Shown one piece after another: positions 43,991-54,109 of a stretch of DNA of 64,000 nt. A program made the position numbers and the translations under genes. A model generated the notes under the pieces. That model was not told the DNA's origin, ran no database searches, and saw only the letters and a list, made by a program, of their open reading frames with translations. The stretch spans positions 2,666,001 to 2,730,000 of the forward strand of contig NZ_CP034539.1 in the NCBI RefSeq assembly GCF_003963535.1, in the 5' to 3' direction. Source of the DNA: Streptomyces cyaneochromogenes. GTDB lineage: Bacteria > Actinomycetota > Actinomycetes > Streptomycetales > Streptomycetaceae. The first letter of the stretch is position 1, and each line of letters starts with the position of its first letter.

Positions 43991-44020
43991 AAAGTTGCAC
44001 AATCTATTTTGCGCAACTTT
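43991..44020. promoter_or_regulatory. Operator for the ArsR-type regulator
   Basis: AAAGTTGCACAA (43991-44002) and TTGCGCAACTTT (44009-44020) form an inverted repeat with one mismatch and a 6-base spacer. A further TTGC-n6-GCAA pair follows at about 44025-44038. The sequence is unusually AT-rich for this genome and lies just upstream of the regulator start. Confidence 0.7.
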
Positions 44021-44042
44021 CCTTTTGCATCTGCGCAAGCGA

Positions 44043-44071
44043 AAGCCCCGGCCACTCGGTGACCGGGGCTT
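44043..44071 (-). terminator. Terminator of the his operon
   Basis: AAGCCCCGGCCA pairs with TGACCGGGGCTT (12 bp, one mismatch) around a 5-base loop. It starts 17 bp past the hisF stop. Confidence 0.75.
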
Positions 44072-44088
44072 CGGGACTCAGGCCCGGG

Positions 44089-44844
44089 TCACCTGACGGG
44101 GTGACCGGCCGTCCGCAGCGTCTCCTTCACCTCGGCGATCCGCAGATCCCCGAAGTGGAACACGGACGCCGCGAGCACCGCGTCCGCGCCCGCCTGGATG
44201 GCCGGCGAGAAGTCGGCGAGCCTGCCGGCGCCGCCGGAGGCGATCACCGGGACCGTGACGTGCTTGCGTACGGCCTGGATCATCTCCAGGTCGTAGCCGT
44301 CCTTCGTGCCGTCCGCGTCCATCGAGTTGAGCAGGATCTCGCCCGCGCCCAGCTCGGCCGCGCGGTGCGCCCACTCGACGGCGTCGATGCCGGTGCCCTT
44401 GCGGCCGCCGTGGGTGGTGACCTCGAAGGTGCCCTCGGGTGTGCGCCGCGCGTCGACCGACAGCACCAGCACCTGCCGCCCGAACCGCTCGGCGATCTCG
44501 CGGATCAGGTCGGGACGGGCGATGGCCGCCGTGTTGACGCCCACCTTGTCCGCGCCCGCCCGCAGCAGTTTGTCCACGTCCTCGGCCGTACGGACACCGC
44601 CGCCGACCGTCAGCGGGATGAAGACCTGCTCGGCCGTGCGGCGGACGACGTCGTACGTCGTCTCGCGGTTGCCGGACGACGCGGTGATGTCCAGGAACGT
44701 CAGCTCGTCGGCGCCCTCGGCGTCGTACACCTTGGCCATCTCGACGGGGTCGCCCGCGTCGCGCAGGTTCTGGAAGTTGACGCCCTTGACGACCCGGCCG
44801 TTGTCCACGTCCAGGCAGGGGATGACTCGGACCGCCAGGGTCAT
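44089..44844 (-). CDS. hisF: Imidazole glycerol phosphate synthase, cyclase subunit
   Basis: This 251-residue TIM barrel, with HisH, makes imidazole glycerol phosphate and AICAR. Catalytic aspartates lie in [16 protein letters not shown] (near residue 11) and [15 protein letters not shown]. Phosphate-binding VNTAAI and ASGGAG loops are present. The start overlaps the RidA stop (ATGA). It is the last gene of the his operon. Confidence 0.96.
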   Translation of the reverse strand: MTLAVRVIPCLDVDNGRVVKGVNFQNLRDAGDPVEMAKVYDAEGADELTFLDITASSGNRETTYDVVRRTAEQVFIPLTVGGGVRTAEDVDKLLRAGADKVGVNTAAIARPDLIREIAERFGRQVLVLSVDARRTPEGTFEVTTHGGRKGTGIDAVEWAHRAAELGAGEILLNSMDADGTKDGYDLEMIQAVRKHVTVPVIASGGAGRLADFSPAIQAGADAVLAASVFHFGDLRIAEVKETLRTAGHPVR

Positions 44845-45254
44845 GAAACCGGCTCCTCCAACGTCCTTCTGAATGCTTCTATTTCCACTTCGACCAGGAT
44901 GCGCGAGTCCACGAAACCCTCGACGACCAGCAGCGTCGAGACCGGGCGCACCGCGTCGAAGAGCTCCTTGTGGGCCCGGCCCACGGCGTCCACGTCCCGC
45001 GCGTGGGTCAGGTACATCCTCGTACGGACCACGGATTCGACCCCGAGCCCAAACTCGCCGATCGCCTCGATCGCGCCGGCGAAGGCCACCTTGGCCTGCT
45101 CGTACGGGTCGCCCTCGCCGTAGAGCACATCGCCCTTGAAGGACGTCGTGCCCGCCACCAGCACACGATCGCCCACCGCGACGGCGCGCGCGAACCCGAA
45201 GGACTCTTCCCAGGGACTACCGCTCTGCACGCGCCGTACGGCATCGGACGTCAT
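44841..45254 (-). CDS. ridA: RidA-family enamine/imine deaminase
   Basis: This 137-residue YjgF/YER057c/UK114-family protein has the core [15 protein letters not shown], the [25 protein letters not shown] block and the C-terminal [20 protein letters not shown], which holds the arginine expected to bind the carboxylate. RidA hydrolyses reactive enamines made by PLP enzymes. It lies between priA and hisF, with ATGA overlaps on both sides, so it is made with the his enzymes. Confidence 0.85.
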   Translation of the reverse strand: MTSDAVRRVQSGSPWEESFGFARAVAVGDRVLVAGTTSFKGDVLYGEGDPYEQAKVAFAGAIEAIGEFGLGVESVVRTRMYLTHARDVDAVGRAHKELFDAVRPVSTLLVVEGFVDSRILVEVEIEAFRRTLEEPVS

Positions 45255-45976
45255 GACGAGACAACCTCCAGGGCCTCTTCCAGGGTGAACGCCTTCGCGT
45301 ACAGGGCCTTCCCGACGATGGAGCCCTCGACACCGAGCGGCACCAGCTCGGCGATGGCCCGCAGGTCGTCCAGCGACGAGACGCCGCCGGAGGCGACCAC
45401 GGGGCGGTCCGTCGCCGCGCAGACGTTCTTCAGCAGCTCCAGGTTCGGGCCCTGGAGCGTGCCGTCCTTGGCGATGTCCGTGACGACGTAGCGCGCGCAG
45501 CCCTCGCTGTTGAGGCGCTCCAGCGTCTCGTAGAGGTCGCCGCCGTCGCGGGTCCAGCCGCGGCCGCGCAGGGTCGTGCCGCGTACGTCCAGGCCCACCG
45601 CGATCTTGTCGCCGTGCTCGGCGATGACCTTGGCGACCCAATCGGGGGTCTCCAGGGCCGCCGTACCGAGGTTCACGCGCGTGCAGCCGGTGGCGAGCGC
45701 GGCGGCCAGGGAGGCGTCGTCGCGGATGCCGCCGGACAGCTCGACCTTGATGTCCATCGCCTTCGCGACCTCGGCGATCAGCTCCCGGTTGTCGCCGGTG
45801 CCGAACGCGGCGTCCAGGTCGACCAGGTGCAGCCACTCGGCGCCCGAACGCTGCCAGGCGAGGGCCGCCTCCAGCGGGGAGCCGTAGGAGGTCTCGGTGC
45901 CGGACTCGCCGTGCACGAGGCGGACGGCCTGGCCGTCGCGGACGTCGACGGCGGGGAGGAGTTCGAGCTTGGCCAT
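45251..45976 (-). CDS. priA: Bifunctional HisA/TrpF phosphoribosyl isomerase
   Basis: This 241-residue TIM barrel starts [21 protein letters not shown]. Catalytic aspartates are Asp11 and the one in [15 protein letters not shown]. Arginine-bearing loops typical of PriA ([25 protein letters not shown]) are present. In actinobacteria PriA isomerises both ProFAR (histidine) and PRA (tryptophan). The lack of trpF near the trp genes supports the double role. It overlaps ridA and lies 4 bp after hisH. Confidence 0.95.
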   Translation of the reverse strand: MAKLELLPAVDVRDGQAVRLVHGESGTETSYGSPLEAALAWQRSGAEWLHLVDLDAAFGTGDNRELIAEVAKAMDIKVELSGGIRDDASLAAALATGCTRVNLGTAALETPDWVAKVIAEHGDKIAVGLDVRGTTLRGRGWTRDGGDLYETLERLNSEGCARYVVTDIAKDGTLQGPNLELLKNVCAATDRPVVASGGVSSLDDLRAIAELVPLGVEGSIVGKALYAKAFTLEEALEVVSS

Positions 45977-45980
45977 GTCT

Positions 45981-46628
45981 CTACAGGGTTCCGATCCAGT
46001 TGGTGAGCAGCTGCGCTCCGGCGTCGCCGGACTTCTCGGGGTGGAACTGGGTGGCCCACAGGGCGCCGTTCTCCACGGCGGCCACGAAGGGCTTGCCATG
46101 CGTCGACCAGGTGACCAGCGGGGCGGTCATCAGCGGGTTCTCGGTCTCCAGGGTCCAGTCGTGGACGGCGTAGGAGTGCACGAAGTAGAAGCGCGCGTCC
46201 GCGTCCAGGCCGGCGAACAGCTCGGAGGCGGGCGGCGCGTCCACGGTGTTCCAGCCCATGTGGGGCACGATGTCGGCCTGCAACGGCTCGACCGAGCCCG
46301 GCCACTCGCCGAGGCCCTCGGTCTCGACGCCGTGCTCGATGCCACGCGCGAACAGGATCTGCATGCCGACGCAGATGCCCATGACGGGGCGCCCGCCGGC
46401 CAGCCGCCGCTCGACGATCCAGTCGCCGCGGGCCTCCTTGAGCCCCTGCATACAGGCGGCGAAGGCGCCGACGCCCGGCACGAGCAGCCCGTCGGCGTTC
46501 ATGGCCCTGTCGAAGTCACGGGTGATCTCGACGTCGGCTCCCGCGCGCGCGAGGGCACGCTCGGCGGAGCGGACGTTGCCGAAGCCGTAGTCGAAGACGA
46601 CGACCTTCTTCGCGTCGGTCAATTCCAC
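45981..46628 (-). CDS. hisH: Imidazole glycerol phosphate synthase, glutaminase subunit
   Basis: This 215-residue class I amidotransferase supplies ammonia to HisF. The nucleophile is the cysteine in MGICVGMQ, and the His/Glu pair is in [10 protein letters not shown]. The oxyanion region reads PGVGAF. The GTG at 46628 touches GGAGG; a TTG at 46622 has ideal 7-base spacing and is an alternative that removes two residues. It overlaps the upstream small gene by 10 bases. Confidence 0.94.
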   Translation of the reverse strand: MELTDAKKVVVFDYGFGNVRSAERALARAGADVEITRDFDRAMNADGLLVPGVGAFAACMQGLKEARGDWIVERRLAGGRPVMGICVGMQILFARGIEHGVETEGLGEWPGSVEPLQADIVPHMGWNTVDAPPASELFAGLDADARFYFVHSYAVHDWTLETENPLMTAPLVTWSTHGKPFVAAVENGALWATQFHPEKSGDAGAQLLTNWIGTL

Positions 46629-46783
46629 ACCTCCAGCCTCATGACGCCCGCGACGAGACACATCGCGGCGCCTATGGAGAGCAGCACGATGAGGCCCTTC
46701 GGCATCTGCTGCTTGACGAAGGAGTAGATGCCGCCGACCAGGAACAGGCCGACGACGATCAGCAGGGTCGAGAGGCCGTTCAC
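46619..46783 (-). CDS. Small membrane protein of the his operon
   Basis: This 54-residue protein has two membrane helices ([20 protein letters not shown] and [19 protein letters not shown]) joined by VKQQMPK. It starts at a GTG overlapping the hisB stop (GTGA), and its end overlaps hisH by 10 bases. The tight coupling on both sides argues that it is real. Function unknown. Confidence 0.75.
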   Translation of the reverse strand: MNGLSTLLIVVGLFLVGGIYSFVKQQMPKGLIVLLSIGAAMCLVAGVMRLEVWN

Positions 46784-47373
46784 AGGGCGCCCTTCGTGGA
46801 GGGGAGGATGCCGGCCGCGCGCGGATCGCGCTCGGAGGCGTACCGCAGGGCCCGGGCCAGCGCCTTGAACTGGCACTCCACGATGTGGTGGGCGTTGCGC
46901 CCGTACGGCACGTGCACGTGCAGCGCGATCTGGGCCTGGGCGACGAAGGACTCCAGGATGTGCCGGGTCATCGTGGTGTCGTACTCGCCGATCATCGGCG
47001 CCATGTTCTCGGGCTCGGTGTGCACGAGGTAGGGGCGGCCGGAGAGGTCGACGGTGACCTGGGCGAGCGACTCGTCCAGCGGGACCGTGCAGTTGCCGAA
47101 GCGGTAGATCCCCACCTTGTCGCCGAGTGCCTGCTTGAAGGCGGCGCCCAGCGCGAGGGCGGTGTCCTCGATGGTGTGGTGGGAGTCGATGTGCAGGTCG
47201 CCCTCGGTCTTCACGGTCAGGTCGAACAGACCGTGCCGGCCGAGCTGGTCGAGCATGTGGTCGTAGAAGCCGACGCCTGTCGACACATCGACCTTGCCGG
47301 ACCCGTCGAGATCGATCTCGACGAGGACCGAGGTCTCCTTCGTCACCCGCTCTATGCGGCCTACGCGGCTCAT
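46780..47373 (-). CDS. hisB: Imidazoleglycerol-phosphate dehydratase
   Basis: This 197-residue Mn-dependent dehydratase is of the one-domain type, without a phosphatase. Metal-binding histidine motifs are [21 protein letters not shown], and [18 protein letters not shown]. The start overlaps the hisC stop in ATGA. Length is normal. Confidence 0.96.
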   Translation of the reverse strand: MSRVGRIERVTKETSVLVEIDLDGSGKVDVSTGVGFYDHMLDQLGRHGLFDLTVKTEGDLHIDSHHTIEDTALALGAAFKQALGDKVGIYRFGNCTVPLDESLAQVTVDLSGRPYLVHTEPENMAPMIGEYDTTMTRHILESFVAQAQIALHVHVPYGRNAHHIVECQFKALARALRYASERDPRAAGILPSTKGAL

Positions 47374-48482
47374 GTGGTCTGCTCCTTCTTCAGTGCACGT
47401 ACCGCGTCGAGGAACGCGTCGTTCTCTTCGGGGGTTCCGGCGGACACCCGCAGCCAGCCCGGGATGCCGTTGTCCCGGACGAGGACCCCCCGGTCGAGGA
47501 TCTTCTGCCAGGCCGTGTGCGCGTCCTCGAACCTGCCGAACTGCACGAAGTTCGCGTCGGACTCGACGACCTCGTAGCCGGCCGCGCGCAACTCGCTCAC
47601 CAGGCGGTCCCGCTCCGACTTCAGCTGCTCGACGTACTTCAGCAGCGTGTCGGTGTGTTCCAGGGCGGCCAGGGCGGTCGCCTGGGTGACGGCCGACAGG
47701 TGGTACGGCAGCCGTACGAGCTGGACGGCGTCCACGACCGCGGGGTGCGCGGCGAGATAGCCGAGGCGCAGGCCCGCCGCGCCGAAGGCCTTCGACATCG
47801 TCCGGGAGACGACGAGATTCGGCCGGCCCTCGAGCAGCGGCAGCAGCGAGTCGCCGTGGCTGAACTCGATGTACGCCTCGTCGACCACGACCATCGACGG
47901 CTTGGCTGCCTGCGCGGCCTCGTACAGCGCGAGGACCGTCTCCGGCGGGACCGCGTTGCCCGTGGGGTTGTTGGGCGTGGTGACGAACACGACGTCAGGC
48001 CGGTTCTCGGCGATCGCCTTCTCGGCGGCCGCGAGGTCGATGGTGAAGTCCTCGCCCCGGGGGCCGGAGATCCAGCCCGTGCCGGTGCCGCGCGAGATGA
48101 GGGCGTGCATCGAGTACGACGGCTCGAAGCCGATGGCCGTACGGCCCGGTCCGCCGAAGGTCTGGAGCAGTTGCTGGATGACCTCGTTGGAGCCGTTGGC
48201 CGCCCACACGTTGGCGAGGCCCACTTCGTAGCCGGAGGTGTCCGTCAGGTACTTGGCGAGCTGGGTGCGCAGTTCGACCGCGTCCCGGTCCGGGTAGCGG
48301 TTGAGGTTGCGGGCCGCCTCACGGACGCGCTCGGCGATCCGCTCGACCAGGGGCTCGGGCAGCGGGTAGGGGTTCTCGTTGGTGTTCAGCCGTACGGGGA
48401 CGTCCAACTGGGGCGCGCCGTAGGGGGACTTGCCGCGCAGCTCGTCCCGTACGGGGAGATCGTCGATACGTACGTCGCTCAC
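47370..48482 (-). CDS. hisC: Histidinol-phosphate aminotransferase
   Basis: This 370-residue PLP enzyme has [11 protein letters not shown] at the start, NPTGNAVP at the cofactor site, and the PLP lysine in [17 protein letters not shown]. It moves the amino group of glutamate to imidazole acetol phosphate. It starts at a GTG overlapping the hisD stop (GTGA). Confidence 0.96.
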   Translation of the reverse strand: MSDVRIDDLPVRDELRGKSPYGAPQLDVPVRLNTNENPYPLPEPLVERIAERVREAARNLNRYPDRDAVELRTQLAKYLTDTSGYEVGLANVWAANGSNEVIQQLLQTFGGPGRTAIGFEPSYSMHALISRGTGTGWISGPRGEDFTIDLAAAEKAIAENRPDVVFVTTPNNPTGNAVPPETVLALYEAAQAAKPSMVVVDEAYIEFSHGDSLLPLLEGRPNLVVSRTMSKAFGAAGLRLGYLAAHPAVVDAVQLVRLPYHLSAVTQATALAALEHTDTLLKYVEQLKSERDRLVSELRAAGYEVVESDANFVQFGRFEDAHTAWQKILDRGVLVRDNGIPGWLRVSAGTPEENDAFLDAVRALKKEQTT

Positions 48483-49804
48483 TTGCTCTCCGGTACCTTC
48501 CAACCGAACCTGGCCTTGATCGCCGCGCCGTGCGCCGGCAGGTCCTCCGCCTCCGCCAGCGTGACCACGTGATGCGCGACGTCCGCCAGCGCGTCCTTCG
48601 TGTAGTCGACGATGTGGATGCCGCGCAGGAAGGACTGGACCGACAGGCCCGAGGAGTGGCAGGCGCAGCCGCCGGTGGGCAGCACGTGGTTGGAGCCGGC
48701 GGCGTAGTCGCCGAGCGAGACCGGCGCCCAGGGGCCGATGAAGATCGCGCCGGCGTTGCGCACCCGGTCGGCCACGGCGGCAGCGTCGGCCGTCTGGATC
48801 TCCAGGTGCTCGGCGCCGTAGGCGTCGACGACCTTGAGGCCCTCCTCGACGCCGTCGACCAGGACGATCGCGGACTGCCTGCCCTTGAGGGCCGGGACGA
48901 TCCTGTCGTCGATGTGCTTGGTGGCCGCGACCTGCGGCTCCAGCTCCTTCTCGACCGCGTCCGCGAGCTCCACGGAGTCGGTGACCAGGACGGCGGCGGC
49001 CAGCGGGTCGTGCTCGGCCTGGCTGATCAGGTCGGAGGCGACGTGCACCGGGTCGGCGGTGGCGTCGGCCAGGACCGCGATCTCGGTCGGGCCCGCCTCG
49101 GCGTCGATGCCGATCTTGCCGGTGAAGTAGCGCTTGGCGGCGGCGACCCAGATGTTGCCGGGGCCGGTGACCATGTTGGCGGGCGGGCAGGACTCGGTGC
49201 CGTACGCGAACATCGCGACGGCCGTGGCGCCACCGGCGGCGTAGACCTCGTCGACGCCGAGCAGCGCGCACGCGGCGAGGATCGTCGGGTGCGGCAGGCC
49301 ACCGAACTCGGCCTGGGCCGGGGAGGCGAGCGCGACCGACTCGACGCCGGCCTCCTGGGCGGGCACCACGTTCATGATCACGGAGGACGGGTAGACGGAC
49401 CGGCCGCCGGGCGCGTACAGCCCGACGCGGTCGACCGGCACCCACTTCTCGGTGACCGAGCCGCCGGGCACGACCTGCGTGGTGTGCGTCGTACGGCGCT
49501 GCTCGCGGTGGACGAGCCGGGCGCGGCGGATGGACTCCTCCAGGGCCGCGCGCACGGCCGGGTCGAGCTCCTCCAACGCGCGCGTGAGGGCCTGCGCGGG
49601 CACCCGCACCTGGTCGAGCTTGACCCCGTCGAACTTCTCCGCGAAGTCGATCAGCGCCGCGTCGCCCCGATGATGCACGGCCTCGCAGATCGGACGCACC
49701 TTCTCCAGGGCGGCCGAGACGTCGAAGTCGGCTCGGGGCAGCAGGTCGCGCAGGGCGGGGCCCTCGGGAAGGGCGTCGCCGCGCAGATCGATTCGGGAGA
49801 TCAC
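48479..49804 (-). CDS. hisD: Histidinol dehydrogenase
   Basis: This 441-residue Zn- and NAD-dependent enzyme performs the last two steps of histidine synthesis. Signature segments are the [10 protein letters not shown] region, [18 protein letters not shown] with the catalytic His, and [19 protein letters not shown]. It is the first gene of the eight-gene hisD-C-B-orf-H-priA-ridA-hisF run. The GTG at 49804 has only a weak site upstream. The 171-bp gap to the divergent gene must hold its promoter. Confidence 0.95.
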   Translation of the reverse strand: MISRIDLRGDALPEGPALRDLLPRADFDVSAALEKVRPICEAVHHRGDAALIDFAEKFDGVKLDQVRVPAQALTRALEELDPAVRAALEESIRRARLVHREQRRTTHTTQVVPGGSVTEKWVPVDRVGLYAPGGRSVYPSSVIMNVVPAQEAGVESVALASPAQAEFGGLPHPTILAACALLGVDEVYAAGGATAVAMFAYGTESCPPANMVTGPGNIWVAAAKRYFTGKIGIDAEAGPTEIAVLADATADPVHVASDLISQAEHDPLAAAVLVTDSVELADAVEKELEPQVAATKHIDDRIVPALKGRQSAIVLVDGVEEGLKVVDAYGAEHLEIQTADAAAVADRVRNAGAIFIGPWAPVSLGDYAAGSNHVLPTGGCACHSSGLSVQSFLRGIHIVDYTKDALADVAHHVVTLAEAEDLPAHGAAIKARFGWKVPESK

Positions 49805-49873
49805 GGGTGCAATTCTCTCAGACCCGGGTTCCGCGTCGTGCGCGCGTATCACTGGGTGGAACAGGAGTCATGG

Positions 49874-49901
49874 GGAACCTGGAAGATCACCTTCACGTCT
49901 A
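49874..49901 (+). promoter_or_regulatory. ECF (SigE-type) promoter-like sequence
   Basis: GGAACC-n16-CGTCTA lies 75-102 bp upstream of the GTG at 49976. The spacing and both elements fit promoters of the Streptomyces cell-envelope sigma factor SigE. The downstream gene encodes a membrane-anchored protein, which agrees with such control. Confidence 0.5.
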
Positions 49902-49975
49902 GCGTTCGGGGGGTCACTCAGCGGGCATGAACAGTTGTACTAAACCCACGAGTAGCCGAGGGGGACGGAAAAGAC

Positions 49976-51565
49976 GTGACCGAAGGTTCCGGCCTGCGTG
50001 ACGGGGACCTGCCGGACGACCTGCCGGACGACCTGACCGCCGCCGAACTCGGTATGTGGCAGGCCTTCCGCAACGGCAGCGTGTACGACCTGAGCAGCGG
50101 CGACGCGGTCGTCGACGATCCGCACGGCGGACATCCCTGGGGAGACGAGCGGACGGTACGCGCGCGTATCGTCTGCTGGCTGCTGCTGGACGGGCCGCCC
50201 GCCCTCGCCGGCCGGGTGTCCTCGCTGAAGCTCGTCGGCGTGCGGATCAGCGACACGATGGACCTCGCGGGCGGCACGGTGGTGCCGTACGTCGAGATGC
50301 GCGGCTGCCGCTTCGACCGGGAGGTCAGGCTGCCGGAGGCCCACTTCACGACCGTACGACTGGTGGACTGCCAGGTGCCGCGGCTGGAGGCCGCCCGGGT
50401 GCACACGGAGGGCGACCTGCATCTGCCGCGCTGCCGCTTCCACAACGGCATACGGCTCACCGACGCCCAGATAGGCACGGACCTGCTGCTCAACCAGGCC
50501 ATCGTCTACCGCGACCGCAGCGGCCGTTCGATCGCCGCGGACGGCGTCAACGTCGGCCAGGACCTCCAGGCCGAGATGCTGGAGTCGCACGGCGAGATGA
50601 GCCTGCGCGGCGCCAACATCGGCGTGTCGCTCAGCCTGCGGGGCGCGCGGCTGGTCAACCCGTACACGCGCCTCGCGTTGAACGCGCCCCAGCTGACCGT
50701 CGGACGCACCCTGTATCTGACCCCGGCGGGCGTCGGCAGTCCGATGCTGAGCGGCCGTACGCCCGCGCGCGGGACGCGCATCCAGCGGTTCGAGTGCCAG
50801 GGCGGGGTGCGGCTCGACGACGGGCGGTTCGGGGACGCGGTGGACCTGGAGCGGGCCCGGTTCGCCTTCACCGACGAGCAGGAGCTGTCGCTGCGCCGCA
50901 TCCAGACGCCGGAGCTGCGCTTCCTCGGGGAGCGGCCGGAGCGCGGCGGGGTCGTGCTGTCGGGGGCGCGGGTGGTCAACCTGATGGACCGGGCGGACGC
51001 CTGGCCGGGCCCGGGCCTGCTGCACATGGGCGGCTTCAGCTACGAGAACCTGGTGCCGCGCGGACCGTTCCCGCTGGAGCGGCGGCTGGAGTGGGTCAGC
51101 GCGGCGACCGCCGAGTACAACCCGGAGCCGTACGAGCTGCTGGCCTCCGTGCTGCGGGCCGGCGGTGAGGACGAGGACGCGCGCGAGGTGCTGCTCGCCA
51201 AGCAGCGCCGGCGCCGCGAGACGCTGCCGCCCGCGGCCAAGCTCGTGGGGTACGCGCAGGACTGGATGGTCGCCTACGGCTACCGGCCGGGCCGGGCGGC
51301 CGTGTGGATGGCGGTTTTGTGGGCGGCGAGTTCGGTGGCCTTCACCTACGCCGACCCGCCGCCGCTCAAGGGCGGCGAGCATCCGGCCTGGAGCCCGGCC
51401 CTCTTCGCCCTCGACCTGCTGCTGCCGGTCATCGACCTGGGCCAGGTCGGGTTCTGGCAGTTGCGCGGTGTCTGGCAGTGGCTGGCGGCCGCGATGATCC
51501 TGCTGGGCTGGATCCTGGCGACGACGGTGGCGGCGGGGGCGACGCGGTTGCTGCGGCGGAGCTGA
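49976..51565 (+). CDS. Membrane-anchored beta-helix-like protein
   Basis: This 529-residue protein starts at a GTG behind GAGGGGGACGG. After about 60 residues come many short strands (LKLVGVRISDTMDLAGGTVVP, VEMRGCRFDREVRLPEAHF, RLEAARVHTEGDLHLPRCRF) that look like a bactofilin- or pentapeptide-type beta-helix. The C-terminal 120 residues have two or three membrane helices (AAVWMAVLWAASSVAFTYA; WLAAAMILLGWILATTVAA). Streptomyces homologs are sometimes named oxidoreductases, but I see no cofactor motif. It is probably a scaffold or channel-like protein of the envelope. Confidence 0.7.
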   Translation: MTEGSGLRDGDLPDDLPDDLTAAELGMWQAFRNGSVYDLSSGDAVVDDPHGGHPWGDERTVRARIVCWLLLDGPPALAGRVSSLKLVGVRISDTMDLAGGTVVPYVEMRGCRFDREVRLPEAHFTTVRLVDCQVPRLEAARVHTEGDLHLPRCRFHNGIRLTDAQIGTDLLLNQAIVYRDRSGRSIAADGVNVGQDLQAEMLESHGEMSLRGANIGVSLSLRGARLVNPYTRLALNAPQLTVGRTLYLTPAGVGSPMLSGRTPARGTRIQRFECQGGVRLDDGRFGDAVDLERARFAFTDEQELSLRRIQTPELRFLGERPERGGVVLSGARVVNLMDRADAWPGPGLLHMGGFSYENLVPRGPFPLERRLEWVSAATAEYNPEPYELLASVLRAGGEDEDAREVLLAKQRRRRETLPPAAKLVGYAQDWMVAYGYRPGRAAVWMAVLWAASSVAFTYADPPPLKGGEHPAWSPALFALDLLLPVIDLGQVGFWQLRGVWQWLAAAMILLGWILATTVAAGATRLLRRS

Positions 51566-51725
51566 CACGGTTGGGTTTGGTGAGGTCAGTGGGGTTCCTG
51601 AGCGGAACGTGTGCATGTCCGACAGTTGTTGAAGGGTTTACCTTTACCGGTTCTTGACCCATCCGCGTACAACTTTCCACGGGTTGACCGATGCCTCTGG
51701 CGCGAGCCCGACCAGCGGACTTTCA

Positions 51726-52772
51726 ATGGTCGACACCATGGCTCTGCTGCTCCCGTTCGGCCGCGCGTCCCGGACGCCACGGACCGTCGACCACCCCGCC
51801 GTCGGGCTCCCCGCCGACGCCGAGGTGATCCTCGACGCGCCCGACGACCACCTCGGTCCCGCGCTGGTCGCGGCCGGGCAGGGCGCGTACGAGCCCGCCG
51901 CCGAGCTGCTGGCCGCCACCCGGCTGAGGACGCGGTGGGAGTACCGCGACGGATACGTGCTGCGCCTCGCGGCCTTCGCGCGCTCGCGGCCGGAGTGGCT
52001 GCAGGCCTGGTGCGCGGCCGCCCCGCACGATCCGGACGCGCTGCTGGTCAAGGCCCAGCTCGCGGTGGACCACGCCTGGCGGTCGCCGGCCCGGGCCGAG
52101 CTGCTGCGCGGGGTGAGCCCGCTGATCACGGCGGCCGCACGCGCCGACGACCGCGACCCGGTGCCGTGGCGGATCGCCCTGGACCACGCGCGCGGCTCAC
52201 GCGCCGGGCACACCTACTTCGGCGAGTTGTGGGAGGCGGCGCTGCGCCGCGCCCCGCTCCACTACGGCTGCCATGTGGCGGCCCTGCGCTATCTGGCCTC
52301 GTCCTGGCACGGCTCGCACCGGGAGTGCTTCGACTTCGCCGACCGGGCGGCCCAGGACGCCCCGGCCGACTCCCTCGTACAGGCGCTGCCGACCCGGGCC
52401 GCCTTCGCCTACCTCACCGACGGCTGCGGCCCCGGTGTGCCGCCCGAGCGGCTGGACGCGGCGGCTGACCGGGCGATCGCGCTCTCCGCCCGGTTCCTTG
52501 CGGGCGACCTGTGGCCGGCCGGGATGCGCAACAAGCTGACGTACGTCCTGGCACAGCTGGGCCGCTGGGAGGACGCCCTGGAGCAGCTGCGCCTGATCGG
52601 CCCGTACGCCACCTCCTTCCCCTGGAGCCGGTTCGCGGACGATCCGCTGGGCCGTTTCCTCGAAGTGCGGGACGAGATCCGGGTGCGGGCGGCGGCCGCG
52701 GCTCCCGGGCGGGCGCCCGCGGATGATCCACGAAGTGGCCTCGCCGGACGCGTTCACTCCGGCGACCATTAG
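51726..52772 (+). CDS. Conserved helical-repeat hypothetical protein
   Basis: This 348-residue soluble protein is mostly helical, with tetratricopeptide-like pairs (YEPAAELLAATRLRTRWEYRD, then WLQAWCAAAPHDPDALLVKAQLAVDHAW, and GRWEDALEQLRLIG near the end). It is probably a protein-binding repeat protein. I took the ATG at 51726 (GCGGA upstream). An in-frame TTG at 51654 and an ATG at 51738 are possible. It is followed after 11 bp by the LON-domain gene. Function unknown. Confidence 0.65.
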   Translation: MVDTMALLLPFGRASRTPRTVDHPAVGLPADAEVILDAPDDHLGPALVAAGQGAYEPAAELLAATRLRTRWEYRDGYVLRLAAFARSRPEWLQAWCAAAPHDPDALLVKAQLAVDHAWRSPARAELLRGVSPLITAAARADDRDPVPWRIALDHARGSRAGHTYFGELWEAALRRAPLHYGCHVAALRYLASSWHGSHRECFDFADRAAQDAPADSLVQALPTRAAFAYLTDGCGPGVPPERLDAAADRAIALSARFLAGDLWPAGMRNKLTYVLAQLGRWEDALEQLRLIGPYATSFPWSRFADDPLGRFLEVRDEIRVRAAAAAPGRAPADDPRSGLAGRVHSGDH

Positions 52773-52783
52773 GCTTTGGCGCC

Positions 52784-53521
52784 GTGACCGTCCGCCTTCC
52801 GCTCTTTCCCCTGAACTCGGTGCTGTTCCCGGGCCTCGTACTCCCCCTGAACGTCTTCGAGGAGCGTTATCGCGCCATGATGCGCGAGCTGCTGAAGACT
52901 CCCGAGGAGGAGCCGCGCCGTTTCGCCGTCGTGGCGATCCGCGACGGCCACGAGGTGGCCCCGAGCGCGCCCGGCATGCCCGACCCGACGGCCCTGCCCG
53001 ACCGCGGGCCCACCGCGGGCTTCGGCCCTGACCCGGTCAAGGCCTTCCACGGGGTGGGCTGTGTGGCGGACGCGGCGACGATCCGGGAGCGGGCCGACGG
53101 CACGTTCGAGGTGCTGGCGACGGGGACGACTCGTGTGCGCCTGCTCTCGGTCGACGCGTCGGGCCCGTTCCTGACGGCGGAGCTGGAGGAGCTGCCGGAG
53201 GAGCCGGGGGACGAGGCGGGGGCGCTGGCGGAAGGGGTGCTGCGGTCGTTCCGGCAGTACCAGAAGCGCCTCGCGGGCGCCCGCGAACGCTCCCTGTCCA
53301 CGGCGGCCGAGCTTCCGGACCAGCCGTCGGTCGTCTCCTACCTGGTGGCGGCCGCGATGATGCTGGACACCCCGACGAAACAGCGTCTCCTCCAGTCCAA
53401 GGACACCGCCTCCCGGCTGCGCGACGAACTGAAACTCCTTCGCGCCGAGACCTCGATCATCCGTACGCTGCCGTCGCTGCCGGCGTCGGACCTGACGCGC
53501 GGCCCGACGAGTCTGAACTGA
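52784..53521 (+). CDS. LON N-terminal (substrate-binding) domain protein
   Basis: This 245-residue protein starts LPLFPLNSVLFPGLVLPLNVFEERYRAMM, the signature of the LON N-terminal domain. A helical C-terminal part follows. No ATPase or protease domain is present, so it is not Lon itself. Such single-domain proteins may bind unfolded substrates or act as adaptors. It starts at a GTG 11 bp after the preceding gene, so the two are probably co-transcribed. Confidence 0.85.
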   Translation: MTVRLPLFPLNSVLFPGLVLPLNVFEERYRAMMRELLKTPEEEPRRFAVVAIRDGHEVAPSAPGMPDPTALPDRGPTAGFGPDPVKAFHGVGCVADAATIRERADGTFEVLATGTTRVRLLSVDASGPFLTAELEELPEEPGDEAGALAEGVLRSFRQYQKRLAGARERSLSTAAELPDQPSVVSYLVAAAMMLDTPTKQRLLQSKDTASRLRDELKLLRAETSIIRTLPSLPASDLTRGPTSLN

Positions 53522-53561
53522 CGCAGAACACCGGCGTACGACCTCTGGGGAACCGGCCACC

Positions 53562-54068
53562 ATGGCGAAGAAGTCGAAGAAGAACCAGCAACAGCCCGGC
53601 GGCACTCCCGCGACGGTCGCCCTCACGGCGGCGGGCACCGAGTACACCGTCCACGCCTACGACCACGACCCCGCCCACCCCTCCTACGGCGAGGAGGCGG
53701 CGCAGGCGATGGGCGTGTCACCGGACCGGGTCTTCAAGACGCTGGTGGCGGACGTGGACGGCACCCTGACGGTGGCGGTCGTCCCCGTGGCGGGCCAACT
53801 GGACCTCAAGGCCCTGGCCTCGGCGGTCGGCGGCAAGCGCGCGGCGATGGCCGACCCGGCCCTGGCGGAACGCACCACCGGCTACGTCCGCGGCGGCATC
53901 TCCCCCCTGGGCCAGCGCAAGAAACTCCCGACGGTCCTGGACGCCTCGGCCGCCACCCACACCACGATCTGCGTCTCGGCAGGCCGCCGCGGCCTGGAGG
54001 TCGAACTCTCCCCCGAGGACCTCACCAAGCTCACGGCAGCGATCGTCGCCCCCATCGGGCGTGCGTGA
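53562..54068 (+). CDS. ybaK: YbaK/EbsC-type aminoacyl-tRNA deacylase
   Basis: This 168-residue protein hydrolyses mischarged Cys-tRNA(Pro). It has DRVFKTLVADVDGTLTVAVVPVAGQLDLKALASA and the conserved GGISPLGQRKKLPTVLD, with the invariant lysine in VFKTLV. A basic N-terminal tail (MAKKSKKNQQQ) is an addition. It starts at 53562, 40 bp after the LON-domain gene, on the same strand. Confidence 0.9.
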   Translation: MAKKSKKNQQQPGGTPATVALTAAGTEYTVHAYDHDPAHPSYGEEAAQAMGVSPDRVFKTLVADVDGTLTVAVVPVAGQLDLKALASAVGGKRAAMADPALAERTTGYVRGGISPLGQRKKLPTVLDASAATHTTICVSAGRRGLEVELSPEDLTKLTAAIVAPIGRA

Positions 54069-54109
54069 CCCCTCGACGAACCCGGTCTCCTCGGTTAAGT
54101 ACGGGAGAC

